This document shows, piece by piece, positions 36,701 to 49,234 of a DNA stretch of 64,000 bases (its first letter is position 1; every line of letters starts with the position of its first letter). The notes beneath the pieces are model-generated. The model saw only the letters and a list, made by a program, of their open reading frames with translations. It was not told the DNA's origin and did not search any database. Where the stretch lies: contig NGZR01000001.1 in assembly GCA_002197995.1 (NCBI GenBank), positions 13,535,501-13,599,500 of the forward strand, read 5' to 3'. Source of the stretch: Gaeumannomyces sp. JS-464. Taxonomy: Eukaryota; Ascomycota; Sordariomycetes; Magnaporthales; Magnaporthaceae. The translations under genes were made by a program, and so were the position numbers.

Positions 36701-38169
36701 AAAAGCGCCCGGTAGGATTTTATTCCCGTAAATTAAAGCTTGTAAAACGCAATTATCCTATTTACGATAAAAAAATGCTAGTTATTATCGATAACTTGGA
36801 ATATTAAAACGCGAAGCTTCGTAATTGTAAAAGCTTTATTATTTTACGAATTATAAAAACTGGAATATTTTATAAAATTTTAACGCTTGTCGAAACGGTA
36901 AACGCGTTAAGCAAAAGTGTTAGCCAAATATAACTTTAAGTTGTAATACCGCTTAAATAAGAAAAACGTGGTAGCAAACGCTTTATTACAAAAGGAATAA
37001 AACCGCTCGAAATGGAACGAGAACTACGAAGCTAAAAAAATTTAATTGTTACCGAAAACTTTTTTACTTAAATACGCGCGATCCAAATTTTTAATAACGG
37101 CTTCGCGTTTAAAAAAAAACCCCCGACGAAATCCCGAACAACGTTTAATAGCTGGAAAACCCGGATTTGCGCGAGTTATTTAAAAGCACGGAAAAATAAT
37201 ATGTACAAGTTTATATACCGTTTTATAAAGCGCGATAAGCGTTTTTTAAACCCAGCTTTAAATTTAAAAATGCAAAAAGCAAAATGCCGCATTAATAACA
37301 AAAGGAAACTAAGGTTTAAAAATAAGCTTTAAATGCTAAAAGCCTTTTTTACTACAAAAGCAATAACAACGGCGGCGGGAATAAAAAACGACTTACGGGA
37401 TAAGCTTTAAAACGTGCTAATCCAAAAAATACACAACGCTTTCGTCGTAAACCATTCGGGTTAAAACGGTATTACGCACGCCGTAGCGAAAAACTTTTAT
37501 TAACTTTTAATTTACCGCAATATTAAACGTTTCGTCCGCAATTGTAATATTTATAACCGTAACAAAATTTGGAAAAATTTAAAACAAGGCTTTTTATAAC
37601 CTTTACTTATCCCCGACCGGTTTTATAAACATTTGCAAATGGATTTTATAATAAACTATTTTTTAACAAGCGGAAATACCGCTTTATAAATAATTACTAA
37701 TAAATTGTCGAAAAAGGTTATTTTAAAAGCGATACCGTTTATGCGAGCCGAAAAGTGCGTAAATCGTTTTATAATTTGCTTCGTTCGTTTTTACGGCTAG
37801 CCCGTTTTAATTATTTCCAATAAAAAAACGAATTAAACTAGTAACTTTTAGCAGCACTTTTATTAGCGTTTAAAAATTAAACAGCTAGCTTACCACTTTT
37901 AAACGAACGGCGGTATAAAACGCGTAAACTAAAAAATGCAAACCGCGTTAAAAGCTTATATTAATTACTAGCAATCGGATTAAAACTAATAGCTTTCCGC
38001 AATTTAGCTCGTGTTTAACTCCACCTTCCCCCGAAAAATTTTCTTATCGGACCTATTGTTAATAACCGCTAAAAAATCCCGGCCATTTTAATATTAGGGC
38101 TATTAAAAATAAACCGGTTATATAACAAGGTTTAACAAGCCATTTAGCTTTGTTCAACCCGCGTTTTTC

Positions 38170-39010
38170 AACTCCTTTTAATAACGACGCCGGTAACGCA
38201 ACTGGGCTAAAAAAGCAAAAAATGGCTGGCAACGGTATAGGTATGCCTATTGCTAATCGAAAGGAAAGCCTACACCTTATCGCTTAAAACGCGCTTCGCG
38301 CGCGCCGAAACCTTCGACAATCGGGGTGCTTTAACCTCCGCGCATTACCAAACCGCCTTTCGACTTCCTTTTCGCTTTCGCCTCGCGCATCGAGCCGAAA
38401 CGATTCCGAAATGCATAAAAAGATTGCAAACCGGCAAGCAGTTAAAACACATTGGACGAATAGCCGGCCCGGCCGCCGCCGTCCCCCGCTATTTTCGCGA
38501 CTCCTCGTCTTCGCTATTTTCGCGATTTCGCGTCCTTACCATCCTCGCGATTCCTTTTCGGTCGACCGCATTTTAACGATACGCACGGCGCAAGTTTAGC
38601 CTGCTGTATAAACACGTACGCGCAAAATTTTTAAAATCCTAAACGGTTTTATTTATTACCTGTATTATGCACGGCTTTAATCGTTTTACGATTGGCAAAC
38701 CGCGTAACGTACCGTTCGATACGCGATAAACATATAAAAAGTACATAAGGTTGAAATTAGGCCTTTTAACCCCCGAAGTTTCTTTTTTTAGCCGGGCTTA
38801 AAAAGGGACCATTGCGAACCTCCCCGGTTAAACCCGGCTTTACTTTTTTCCCGGCATTTTGCCGGCCAACTGCGTTTTTTTACCACTCGCGGCGTTTATT
38901 GCGCCGCCCGCAGCGCTTACAGCGCTTTAGCGTTTACTCGCCCTTTTGCCGATTGCCCGCTTACTAATAAGGAGCGCCGGAATGCGGCCCGAACTCCGTG
39001 TGCTTTAGGC
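38170..39010 (+). other. CpG-richer pocket within the Gypsy B integrase region
   Basis: About 840 bp with many CG dinucleotides (for example ACGCGCTTCGCGCGCGCC near 38288) inside otherwise A/T-rich DNA. The open stretch 38250-38576 on the plus strand is the longest nearby, but its translation (Arg/Ala/Pro-rich) has no domain I recognise. Integrase core motifs end before it, and the integrase tail (MWLDLNNFFSFRLKKKL) resumes near 39430. It may be an inserted fragment less hit by RIP. No terminal repeats found by eye. Confidence 0.4.
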
Positions 39011-39339
39011 TTGCCCTATAGTTTAATTTGTTAACCGCCTCGATAGCAATATGTAGCTTAATGTTAAGCTTAAATAGCGCTAGCACGGTATATGCCTTTT
39101 AGGAAGCGAAAACTAGTAAATCCCGATTTGCTAACGTTAAATATACTTTTTTTCTTTCTTTTTTTTTCTCGCGTTTAACTCCCGCTTTTACGCAATTATC
39201 GGTACGTTCCCGTTTTTTACTAACTACGGGTACAAACCTTCGTTTATTTTAACTAATAAAAAAAGCACTTTTAAGTTTAAAAAAAGCGCATTAATAATAA
39301 AAGCCGAAAGGTATGTAAAAAAACTAGCTTAAATTACAA

Positions 39340-41720
39340 ACATATGCTAAAAGCTATAATTGCGGCATTTTAGCAAACTAAAAGGTATGCGAATTAAAAA
39401 AAGCGGCCGGCGAAGCAATATAAGCTAAAAAACAAAATGTGGCTGGATTTAAACAACTTTTTTTCTTTTCGCTTAAAAAAAAAACTTAATTAATTACACG
39501 CTAAAATTACGGTAACGTGGTTTATTAGCGAGCGACATACATTAGCGAGCGACATACCTAAATTTAACTTCCGGTTAATTAACGCGTATGCCAACCTAAC
39601 AACGCTAAAAATCCATTTAAACTATTCGGAATTATATATATCGGACATTTTTACTTCTTTTTGGCAAATACGCGCATTATATCCGGTTTTACCGCAAATG
39701 CCATATCGCTAACGAATCGTCGTCGCCCTTTTTTTTAACCCTTATAATCGCGCATTTTTTATTATAACTACCTATCCAGCTTTTGCTAGTTTAAAACATT
39801 TCGTATTTTTTTAATAATATATAACCCTTTTTATTAAACACGTGTTTTTTTAACCTTTCGGCGTTTGCTTAATGCTTCGTTCGCTTTGCGTAACGAAGCA
39901 ACTTCGGCTTTAAAAAAAACCACTTAATGCATTATCGAACTCGTTCTTTTCGTAAACTGGTTTATAACCGCTAGCATAGGTAACGAAAAGCTATTTCGGT
40001 AATTAAAAATTTAAGTTTTAATATATTCGGATTGCGAAATTGCGTTTTTAACTATTTAAAGCGTTTTAAAAGTTTAAAGTTCGGCGTTGTTTAAAAGCTT
40101 TTTTAAAAGAATTAAAATTCGTAACTTTATATCCAGCTTTTTTAAAACTAAATTCGAATTAAAAAAAGCAAAGTTAACCTTTTAAAAACCTTTTTAAATA
40201 TTTCTTTCGGTTATAAAATTAAAAAATGCCGTTTTAAACGCTAAAAGGAATTTAATTTTAATTACGTGGTTAACGTATAACCTTATTAGGTTTTCGATTT
40301 TTCAATCGTACGCTTTTTTTAACGGGTTAAAACATTTAACGTTAAACGGTTAAAAAAAGTAAAACGAATGCGAAAGTATGCAAAGCGTAATAATATTATA
40401 TTTTTAATAGTAAAGCTCGAAATCCGTCGAATAGTAGCTTTTATAGCCGTTTAGCATTAATAAACGATGGGTGCTTTTTATGCGCGATGTAATATATTTA
40501 TCGAAATGCTAAATCCATTTTAAGCCGAGCTCGTTCGTAATCCACCCGTTAGCATTTATTAAAATGACTTAATCGCGTGAAAAGCCGGTTTTCGAATATT
40601 AATTAACCAAATGGTATTGCTTTTTAACGATAATAAAAAAAGGGATTGCTTAACCGTAATAATTAACCTTTTAAATAATTGTAATCGATTTCCGGTTATT
40701 AAGCTAAACTAGCTTTGCTTTATTACGGCCTTTTAATATTATAATAACTATAACGGCGGCGATTATGCTTATAAAAAAGCCGGTTTTATCGAAATTGTAA
40801 ATATCGTTATCCAAAATGCCATATTTAGTTATAATATTTCGCATAAAATCGAACCAGGCAAAAACAAGTTTGGGATTTTCGCATTTAGCTTTTTAGTAAT
40901 CGTATTTTTAAATTTAGCGCGTGCCGAGCTTTAAGCGGCGTTTAACGAATTTTTCGACTTAGCATTTGCCGACGGCGCTCGTATCGCGTTCGGCAAACAA
41001 TCGATTGGTTATATTTTTAATATTAAAATGCCGAAAAGGGAATACGCGAAAATCCAGTTTAAATATGTATTTAATAAACGCTTTTATTTAAAATTCGTTA
41101 ATTTCCGAAAGTTAAATATGCTATCACGTCGAGCAAGTTTACCGCGCTTTTATTTAGCGAAAATGGCGAACGCGACCGAGTAAATTTTAACGGCGGCCCG
41201 GATGCTTAGTTTTAAGTTCGATCGTAAAGTTTAAAAAGCGAAAATTAATCGGCTTTTGTTATTTTAATTTGCTATGCTTATCGGTGGAAAAATTAAAAGC
41301 AAAAGAAAATATGTCGCGTTTTCGCGATTCGTATGTCGCTCGTTAATGTGTGTCGCTCGTTAATAAACCACGTTAATTAAAATAGTAAAACTTAATATAA
41401 TGAAAATGAAAAGCTTATTTATTAAAGCGCATTACCGTTTTAATATGGATAAAATACGTTAAGCAAACGAAAATCCCGTTTTTAAACAAGCAATAACCGA
41501 CTTTTAACCACCGGTTATATTAGTTAACGAAAAGCGGGAATGGTTAATAAACCGTATTAACGAAACCCGCATTATAAACGAAAAGCGAAATAAAGTTAAA
41601 AAGTTTATATTTAATAAAAAGGCATATAATGCTTATTTGGACCTTTTTTAAGCTTTTTGTAAAAAAGCAAACGTTAAACCGTTACGAGGAAAAGTATAAA
41701 AACGTTATAACAAACGATAG
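39340..41720 (+). pseudogene. Integrase C-terminal tail and chromodomain of Gypsy B, split by DT4
   Basis: Before DT4: QTKRYAN and KMWLDLNNFFSFRLKKKLN (39380-39512), the integrase GPY/F-type barrel. After DT4 (41376 on): FNMDKIRQANENP-like residues (41435-41475), then DFQPPVILVNEKREWLINRI (about 41492-41550) and further residues equivalent to the WKGY/W..P core with the aromatic positions altered. A Lys-rich tail follows. A chromodomain here classifies family B as a chromovirus; such domains guide integration to methylated-histone heterochromatin. Confidence 0.7.
39515..41373 (-). mobile_element. DT4: Fot1/pogo-type transposon, second TIR subfamily
   Basis: 1859 bp, flanked by TA (39513-39514, 41374-41375). 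TIR ACGTGGTTTATTAGCGAGCG with a doubled TTAGCGAGCGACA (17-bp period); the right end finishes AACCACGT. Transposase reads on the minus strand (knuckle-coding end about 39670-39710). Close relative of DT3. It splits the Gypsy B integrase tail. Confidence 0.85.
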
Positions 41721-41888
41721 CAATCCCGAAATGCAAACGGTAAAACGGAAACGTAATAAGCTAAAAAAGCGTAAAAAAAGAAAAATTTCGCAACGTTAAT
41801 GCTATATATATCGATTAATACAATTCCCGCTAATAAAAAAACCGTAAATTTCGAAGTTAATTCCGCGTTTTAAAACGCGGTTAAACTA

Positions 41889-43749
41889 ACGTGGTTTACA
41901 AATAAGTAAGCCATATAAGCGAATGGGTTATAATACGTAACCGCGTAACACTTTTTCTTTCGCAACTAATTCCTTTACCAATAATAATATCGACGGGAAA
42001 CGACGAAAGCCGGGTATTACTTGCCTTTTAAGCTTTACAATTTAATTTAAAATTAAGCATACGGAAGGCTGTAAAAATTTACTCGGTTGTAAAAACGATT
42101 TTAACGCGTTAAAAGCACGGTTAACCTATTTAACGCGACATTATGCCCAAATTACGGAAATTAACGAAATTCGAAAAAAAAGCGCTTATTAAATACATAT
42201 TTAAACTGGATTCGCGAACATTTCCTCCCCGGACTTTTAGTGTTAAAAATATAACCAATTAATTGCTCGCCGAACGCGACGCGAGCGCCGTTAGCAAAAA
42301 CTAAGTCGTAAATTTCGTTAAACGCCGTGTAAAGCTCGGTACGCGTTAAATTCGAAAATACGATTATTAAAAAGCCAAATACGAAAATTTTAAGCTCGTT
42401 TTTATTTAATTTAATTTTATACGAAACATTATAACTAAATATAGCATTTTAAATAACAACATTTACAATTTCGACGAAACCGGCTTTTTATAAGCATAAT
42501 CGTTACCGTTATAATTATTATAATATTAAAAAGCCGTAATAAAACAAAGCTAATTTAACTTAACAACCGGAAATAAGCTATAATTATTTAAAAGGTTAAT
42601 TATTACGGCTAAGCGATTTTTTTTTTTATTATCGTTATAAAGCAATACTATTTAGCTAATTGGTATTTAAAAACCGGCTTTTTACGCGATTAGGTTATTT
42701 TAACGAATGTTAACGGATAAATTACAAACGAGCTCGGTTTAAAATGGATTTAGCATTTCGATAAGCATATTATATCGCGCATAAAAAGGCCTTTATTATT
42801 TGTTAATGTTAAACGGATATAAAAGTTACCATTTAACGAATTTCGAGCTTTATTATTAAAAATATAACATTATTACGCTTTGCATGCCTTTATATTCGTT
42901 TTACTTTTTTTAATCGTTTAAGGTTAAATGTTTTAGCCCGTTAAAAAAAGCGTACGGTCGAAAAATCGAAAATTTAATAAAGTTATACGTTAACCATATA
43001 ACTAAAGTTAAATTCCTTTCGGCGTTTAAAACGGCATTTTTTAATTTTATAACCGAAGGAAATATTTAAAAAGGTTTTCGAAAAGCTAGCTTTACTCCTT
43101 TTAATTTAAATTCGGTTTTGGAAACGTTGGATGTAAAGTTACAAATTTTAACTTCCCCGAAAAAGCTTTTAAACGACGCTAAACTTTGGACTTTTAAAAC
43201 GCTTTAAACAGTTAAAAACGCAATTTCGCAATCCGAACATATTAAAACTCGGATTTCCAATTACCGAAGTAGTTTTCCGTTATTTATATTATCGGTTGTA
43301 AACTAATTAACGAAAAAGGCTAAAGCAATTATACACCGGGTTAACCTTTTAAAAAAAAAGTGCTTTAAATTACGAAAAGCGAACGAGGCATTAAGCAAAC
43401 GCTTAAAAGCTAAAAAAAACACGTGTTTAATAAAAAAGGTTATATATTATTAAAAAAATACGAAATGTTTTAAACTAGCAAAAGCTAAATGGGTAATTAT
43501 AATAAAAAATGCGCGATTATAAAGGTTAAAAAAAAAAGCGACGACGATTTGTCGGCGATATAGCATTTGCGGTAAAACCGGATATAATGCGCGCATTTGT
43601 TAAAAAAAAGTAAAAACGTTCGATATATATAATTCCGAATAGTTTAAATGGATTTTTAACGTTGTTAAGTTAATATGCGCGTTAATTAACCAAAGGTTAA
43701 AATGTTATAACCCATTCGCTTATATAGCCCACTTATTTGTAAATTACGT
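41889..43749 (+). mobile_element. DT5: Fot1/pogo-type transposon, third TIR subfamily
   Basis: 1861 bp, flanked by TA (41887-41888, 43750-43751). TIR ACGTGGTTTACAAATAAGTA, then GCCATATAAGCGAATGGG; the right end is TTACGT (ancestral CCACGT). Plus-strand transposase with a decayed HTH/DDE body and a zinc knuckle near 43560-43600 (TGCGGTAAAACCGGATATAA). Many stops. Confidence 0.84.
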
Positions 43750-43768
43750 TATTAATTTAAAATCCTTT

Positions 43769-44190
43769 TTATTTAAAATCCTTTTTATTCTTTTTATTCG
43801 TTTTTTCGTTTTCCGTACTATTATCGTCGTTACTTTTTTCGTTTTTTATACCGTTATCGTCGTTACCCTTTTCGTTACTTGCGTTATACAAATCGCTAAA
43901 ATCCGAATTATTAACGATTAAAAGTGTAATAGCGTTTTTATTAGCACGCGAAAACGCTATAACGGTACGGTTAAAACTAAAAAATTCGGGGCGAAAACGG
44001 GTGCTAATATCGATGGTAAAGTTAAACCTTGCATTAAAGCGAGCGGGCGAGCCGATACCCGACCCGAAAAAAGCGAGCCGCGGAACGCGTTTTATAAACG
44101 ATTTATAACGAATATAATGGTAAAAAGCAAGGGCGTAATCGAAAACCGAGCGCGTATAAAAGGAAAAAGCCGAAACTCGGGGCTAGGTTT
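43769..44190 (-). pseudogene. Antisense open frame of Gypsy B
   Basis: Minus-strand frame free of stops for about 140 codons, ending TAA at 43769-43771; upstream it meets TAG near 44190 (possibly an altered CAG). It has no ATG start in the open part. It reads SVFDYALAFYHYIRYKSFIK, AFFGSGIGSPARFNARFNF, DISTRFRPEFFSFNR and VIAFSRANKNAITLLIVNNS, then a repetitive Asn/Asp/Lys/Glu tail. I do not recognise the protein. It lies between pol and the 3' LTR, opposite to pol, the same layout as the antisense frame of Gypsy A. Sense frames here are full of stops. Confidence 0.5.
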
Positions 44191-45284
44191 AAATCGCGTC
44201 GTATACAAACGTTTGGAAAAGGAACGTAAAGTTAAATTCGTAATATTATCGTTAACGTAAAACCGTTTAAGCGATAAAATAACAAGCGGTAAACCGAACC
44301 GGTTGCTTTTAAATTTAGCAGCGTAAACCGCGCGTTTAAAAACGGCGATGCGTTATTCGTACGCGGCGTTAAAAACAAAGTGATTTAATAAGGCAATAAT
44401 TATAACGCGATTAAAAAAAATTAGTAAACGCATTTATAATAACGAAAAGCTATCCCTAAAAATTTACGGTAGCATTTTACAAGCGGTTTTTAAACGTTTT
44501 ATATTGCGTTAAATAATATAAGCAATTTTAAAACGCTTAAAAACTTTTTTAGCATTTTTACTAAACGACGCGAATTTTTAATCGGCATATAACTAAATAA
44601 TAACGGGGAAAACGGCGGTGTATTTACGGTTAGCGAGGTTATATTTGTAATACGCGGTACGTTTAAAACCAAATTGCGAATAATAAAGCTAATCCCGCGA
44701 AATGTAACGAAAGTAGCGGTCGGCGCGCTTAACGCCGCGTAAAAAGGGAACGACGGTAAAAGTAACGGGCTGTTCGTCTTTTAACGCGAAAAACGATAAG
44801 CTTAAATCGAAACTTTAAATACGGGAGTAAACGACGGATTAAACGGGATTCGCAAAGAAAATAAAAATAAAAAGCTTATTATAACGGTAAAAAAGGGGGT
44901 AAAAATAAATCGTAAAGCGAAAACAGCTAAAAAGTGGAAATTAGTTAAAAGCGATAAAAGCGGGCAAACGGCCGCGCGAGCGATTGCGATCGCGCGCGCG
45001 GAGGAAAAAAAACTTATTGCTAATGCGCGATAAGTAAAAGCAAAGCAAGCGATTAAATAGGTTAAAAAAAGGTTAACGAAAGCAAAGCAACAAGCGAAAG
45101 CGAGGGTGTTAAATACCGCGTTAATCGCAAATGGTAATGTTAAAAAAAGGGAAATAAGGAATTAAATCGTGGGTAAAAATGCGGATAACGCCGTAAGTAA
45201 AATCGGTAAAAGCGTTAACTTAATTAAAAAAGCGGTTAACGCGGTAAGTGCGGCCCCACTTTTACGGGGGCGGGTGGGGCCGAT

Positions 45285-45500
45285 TGTTAAAAGGTCGGTT
45301 TTTATTAATGTAATTACAGGTTTTAACCCGTAGTTAATGGCTTACTAAAACGCGTTATATTAACGTATTAGCCACGTTATTAATATATAACCGGATTCGC
45401 TTTTGCATTTGCGAAACGGCCTTTTTCACTTTTTAACCTTTGTAGTTTGTTAATTTATTAAGGTTTTTATAAGCGTGCATTACGTTGTAAAACTTTTACA
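45285..45500 (+). repeat. 3' LTR of the inner Gypsy B
   Basis: 216 bp, TGTTAAAAGGTCGG to AACTTTTACA, followed by the TSD CTTGT (45501-45505). Confidence 0.85.
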
Positions 45501-46712
45501 CTTGTTAAAGGTTTTAATTATACTTTACTTTTTATCCTTTTTTTTCCGCTTTTAGCGCTTTTTTTTAAATTTAGGAATTGCTAAATGCGTTCCCATTTTA
45601 TTTCCCGGGCGTAAAGCTCGGCCAAATATGCGTAATATTCGTTTAAAAGTTAAATAACCGCTAAAACGTTTGCAAAATTGCGGTTAAAAAATTCCTTTAA
45701 AAAAACGAGTTTAAACTCGTTTTTTTAAGCATCGCTATTAGCCCGGCTTAACACGTTTTCGAATATTAAGCCGAACTTGTTAAAAGATTAGCCCTTTTTT
45801 TATTTAAAAGCCCGCAATTATATTTACGCGGCCGTTTTATTTTAAACGGTGCTAAACGTAAAGTAAAGTTTATCGATGTATTTTGTAAGGTTATATTTCG
45901 CATTTTTACCTCCCGTTTCGAAAAATTGCTTTGTTTGCTTTTTGCGCGATTAAAAAGCGTTTGGTAAATTTCGTACCAAGCTTTTATATCGCTATTTAAT
46001 AGCTTTTGTTTTTTATTTATATTAAATTTAAAAATTAGCTTTTTTATATAAAAATAAAATAAAGCTTACGCTTCGTTTTAAATAAGCTATTTCGTTAGCT
46101 TTTTTTATAGTTTTTATTTAAAACGGGTCGTTTATTTTCGTTTAGTTTTAATATGTAAAACTCCTTTTTAATTAAGCAATGCTTAGCAATTATTACGGCT
46201 TTAACTAAAGTTATAATTGCTTATTTCATGCTTTAAAATAGCGTTATTTAAAGGATTTCGCTAAGTGGGTTAAACGCTATAATATCCGCTATATCTTTTT
46301 TTTTAATTCGGGGGGTTTTTTTTTAAAAACCCTAATTAAGCCTTTTTATTTAGCTCGGTTTCGAACTTTTTAACGGCGGTTACTTCCGCTTTTAATTAAG
46401 CGTTAATAACGGCCTCGTCCTTTTTTTTCCCGTTTGTTTTTCCCTTTTCGCTTGTTCGAGCAAAGCTTAAAGGAAACGTCCTTTTTATAGCGTGTTAAAC
46501 TTTTTTTGTAATTTTTTCGAGTTTTTTTCCGGCGTAATAAAAGCCGCTCGTGGATTAACAAAGGTTGCTTCGTTTAACGAATCGCTTTTTAACGATTCGC
46601 TCCCCGTAAAACTATCGTCGTCGGGAATTAAAAACGTTTATAAGCGTTTTTTTCGATTAACGGCGGCGATATTCACGCTCGCTTTTGCGTATTCCTTTTT
46701 GGTAGTTTGTAT

Positions 46713-46928
46713 TGTAAAAGTCCTATAACGTGGTGCACGTTTATAAAAACCTTAGTAAATTAATAAACTACGAAAGTTAAAAAGTAAAAAAAGCTGCTTC
46801 GTAAATCCAAAAGCAGATCGGGTTATATATTAATAGCGTGGTTAATGCGTTAGTGTAACGCGCTTTAATAAGCTACTAGCCACGAGCTGAAACCCGTAGT
46901 TGCACTAATAGGAATTAACCTTTTAACA
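46713..46928 (-). repeat. 5' LTR of the outer Gypsy B
   Basis: 216 bp, plus strand TGTAAAAGTCC...TTAACCTTTTAACA, the reverse complement of the family B LTR. Its internal side (46712 leftwards) begins gag on the minus strand. Confidence 0.85.
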
Positions 46929-47051
46929 TTAAATAAAAGGTTTTACTTTTAGCTTACAAACTTAAATTACTTATTAACGGCATTAGGATTTACCTAGTAA
47001 TATTTATTTAGCACCTTTTTCGTTACCACGTTACAAATAATCCCTTTTAGC
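46929..47051. other. Short host segment between Gypsy B and the third Gypsy A
   Basis: 123 bp of AT-rich sequence ending in TTAGC, the TSD of the element at 47052. With that element removed it is contiguous with 56069 onward. It contains ACCACGTTACAAA near 47025, similar to a DNA-transposon end (CCACGT), but no partner was found. Confidence 0.4.
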
Positions 47052-47544
47052 TGTTATAAACAAGCTTTTGCTTTTAAAGTAAAGCGGTTTAAAAAAGGTG
47101 TTTAAAATAATGCGTTTGTTAAAAGGTTTAGTAAATTTAATAATAATAGTTTAATTGCTTACTTAAAGGGTTGCTTTAAAGCTAACTTAAGTTAATTAAT
47201 GCCGAAGTTTTAATTAAAACTATTTTGGATAATAGGAAATCCATTCTTTATATACACGATGCTTTTTCCTTATTAGCGTTTAAATTTGTAGCTTTTTTTT
47301 AAAGATTTAAAAGTCCTTTTAAATTTATAGCTTTTTTAAAAATTTAAAAATCCTTTTAAATTTATAGCTTTATTTAAAAATTTAAAAATCTTTTTAAATT
47401 TATAACTTTATTTAAAAATTTAAAAATCCAACTTAAGTAAGCTTATTACATGCTTTCGTACGTATTAATAGTAATGCGGGGTAAAAGCGCCATTTAAAAC
47501 CCCTTTTATTTTATATTCCCGGGGTTTATATACTAGTTGTAACA
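47052..47544 (-). repeat. 3' LTR of the third Gypsy A
   Basis: 493 bp, TGTTATAAACAAGC...ACTAGTTGTAACA; preceded by TTAGC. The tandem TTTAAATTTATAGC/AAAAATCC units are expanded here (about four, 47278-47425), which explains the extra length. Confidence 0.82.
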
Positions 47545-47657
47545 TTAGGTTTCCCTTTTTAAGCTAAATCCTTTTAATTATAACTTATTGCCCCGCTTTT
47601 CGTTAATTGGTAAGTATTTTCCTTTTTACCATTTTTTTCCCCTTTTTAACTAACGAA

Positions 47658-48100
47658 ATGTTTAGCCGGGTGCGAAAACGTCCTTTTGTTAAAAAAACTT
47701 TTTAGCGTAAAAACCTACTTGCTTAAATCGTTTTTTTTTACCGTCGAAATGCCTTTTTATTCTTTTTATTACAAGGTTTTAAAGCGTAAAAAGTGTAAAG
47801 CCTTTTTTAAAATTCGTTTTGGTGCGTGGAATGCTTTAATCGAAACCGTTTTAATTGCGACATTTTAAGCTTTTTTTAAATAGTTTCGTTTTATCGGCTT
47901 GCAATACCAGCAAATGGAAACTAAGGTTAAAACGGTGAAAGAAAAACGTTATACTTTAAATAATAAGTTTAAACGTTTGCGAAAATAAAAAAAGTGTAGT
48001 TTAAAAGAAAAATGCGCGCGATCCGGCGCGGTATTAACGTTGTAAAATAATTAAAACGGGTGGAACGAAAGGAAGCGAAAGGGAAGGTTAAATAAACTCT
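47658..48100 (+). pseudogene. Antisense Gypsy A frame, copy 3 (decayed)
   Basis: Begins MFSRVRKRPFVKKTF at the same position relative to the LTR as copies at 14610 and 16738, then loses the frame. A later piece (about 48010-48050) reads MRAIRRGINVV. Same unknown protein family. Confidence 0.55.
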
Positions 48101-49234
48101 TGTCGTATTTTTAAGCTCGTTCGTTCCCGAGTTTCCTCCGTTATTTCCGGGCTAAGCCGACTTTAAAGTCGCTTAAAACCCGAGTTTTTTAACTTTGTTT
48201 AGTTTTAGTAAGTTATTTTAATGCAAGCGTTCCGAGCCGAAGTTTAAAATTTTAACACGGGGGTTAACTTTTTTTTAAAGCTTTCCGTTAGTACTTTTTA
48301 AAAGCCTCCGATGCTTTTTTAAAGTTAGTTTTTTCTTTTAAATGCTTTTTTTAATTCCGTACCCTGCCCATTTAACCAAGTAATGCTTAATCCCGTTAAT
48401 TACGTTTTTATTTAGGATTTTTTTAACTTCGTACTTTTATTTTGGGTTAATTTCCACTAACTCGTTGCTTTTCATGCTAAATAGCGCTAATTTAAATAAG
48501 GAAACGTAAAAAACCGGGTGGGATTTTATAATTGGTGGCAGTTAAAATTTGTAATTAACGTTTAAAACTTTTTTAGCATTTTAAAAGGTCCCAGTTTTTT
48601 ATAATTTAGCTTGTTATTTAGTCGTTTTGTTTTAATATTGCGTTAAAAAAAATAAACGCTATTCCCCTTTTTAAAAGTCGGTTTTTCGATCCTTTTTTTA
48701 TTAGCTTAAATGGATATGCGTAATCGTAATTTTTTAAACTTCGTCCGGGGTTATTTATATAGTTTAATAAGTTATTTCATTTGTAATTCCGCTATTAAAG
48801 CATGCTTTTTTACTTTAGGTTTTTCGTACGCTGTAAGCGTAAACCCGTAATTTGCATAAAACGGTGTAATTTTTATGCTTTCGTATACCGAGCTGTTATA
48901 CGCGAACTATGTTATAAGAAATAATTATACCTAGTTATTTTATTTATAATTAATATAATAACGTAAATATTGTTTTATAATTTGGTTTGTTCGTTTTATT
49001 TGCTTATTTAGTAAAAATAATAGGCTATTAATAAAAAATGCTTTGCTTTTAAACTAGCCGTAAATCTTTTTTAAAACTTACTTATAAATAGCTTATTTTT
49101 ATCCGTAATTAAGCGGTTTAACGTTCGATATTTCGTTATTACGTTTTTAATAAAAGCATACGTTAACTTTTTAACGTTACTGCTTTTTTTATATAATAAA
49201 AATAAAACGTATTTTATAAGCTTATTTACTATTA

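Larger units (their letters stand above)
32569..45500 (+). mobile_element. Complete Gypsy family B chromovirus (inner copy), carrying DT4, DT5 and a solo LTR
   Basis: 216-bp LTRs at 32569-32784 and 45285-45500, with TSD CTTAT/CTTGT (32564-32568, 45501-45505). Removing nested insertions leaves about 8.7 kb. On the plus strand gag spans about 32800-34900 and a protease-like stretch about 35060-35200. Reverse transcriptase ([17 protein letters not shown]) spans about 35800-36220, RNase H about 36600-36950 and integrase about 37500-38050. The integrase tail is split by DT4 and followed by a chromodomain. An antisense frame lies near 43769-44190. The frame is destroyed by stops. The insertion lies inside another Gypsy B in the opposite direction. 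Confidence 0.83.
28360..46928 (-). mobile_element. Outer Gypsy family B (chromovirus) copy, split by DT3 and by an inner Gypsy B
   Basis: Pieces 28360-29172, 31022-32563 and 45506-46712 plus the 5' LTR 46713-46928, all minus strand. The piece at 31180-31368 is an open reverse-transcriptase segment: [20 protein letters not shown] followed by [20 protein letters not shown]. 28400-28800 covers RNase H (the minus-strand counterpart of 36600-36950). 32300-32560 and 45506-46712 cover gag. The gag is cut at GGCTGC|CTTRT, where the inner element inserted. The 3' end with its LTR is missing at the DT2 junction. RIP-type stops throughout. Confidence 0.78.
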
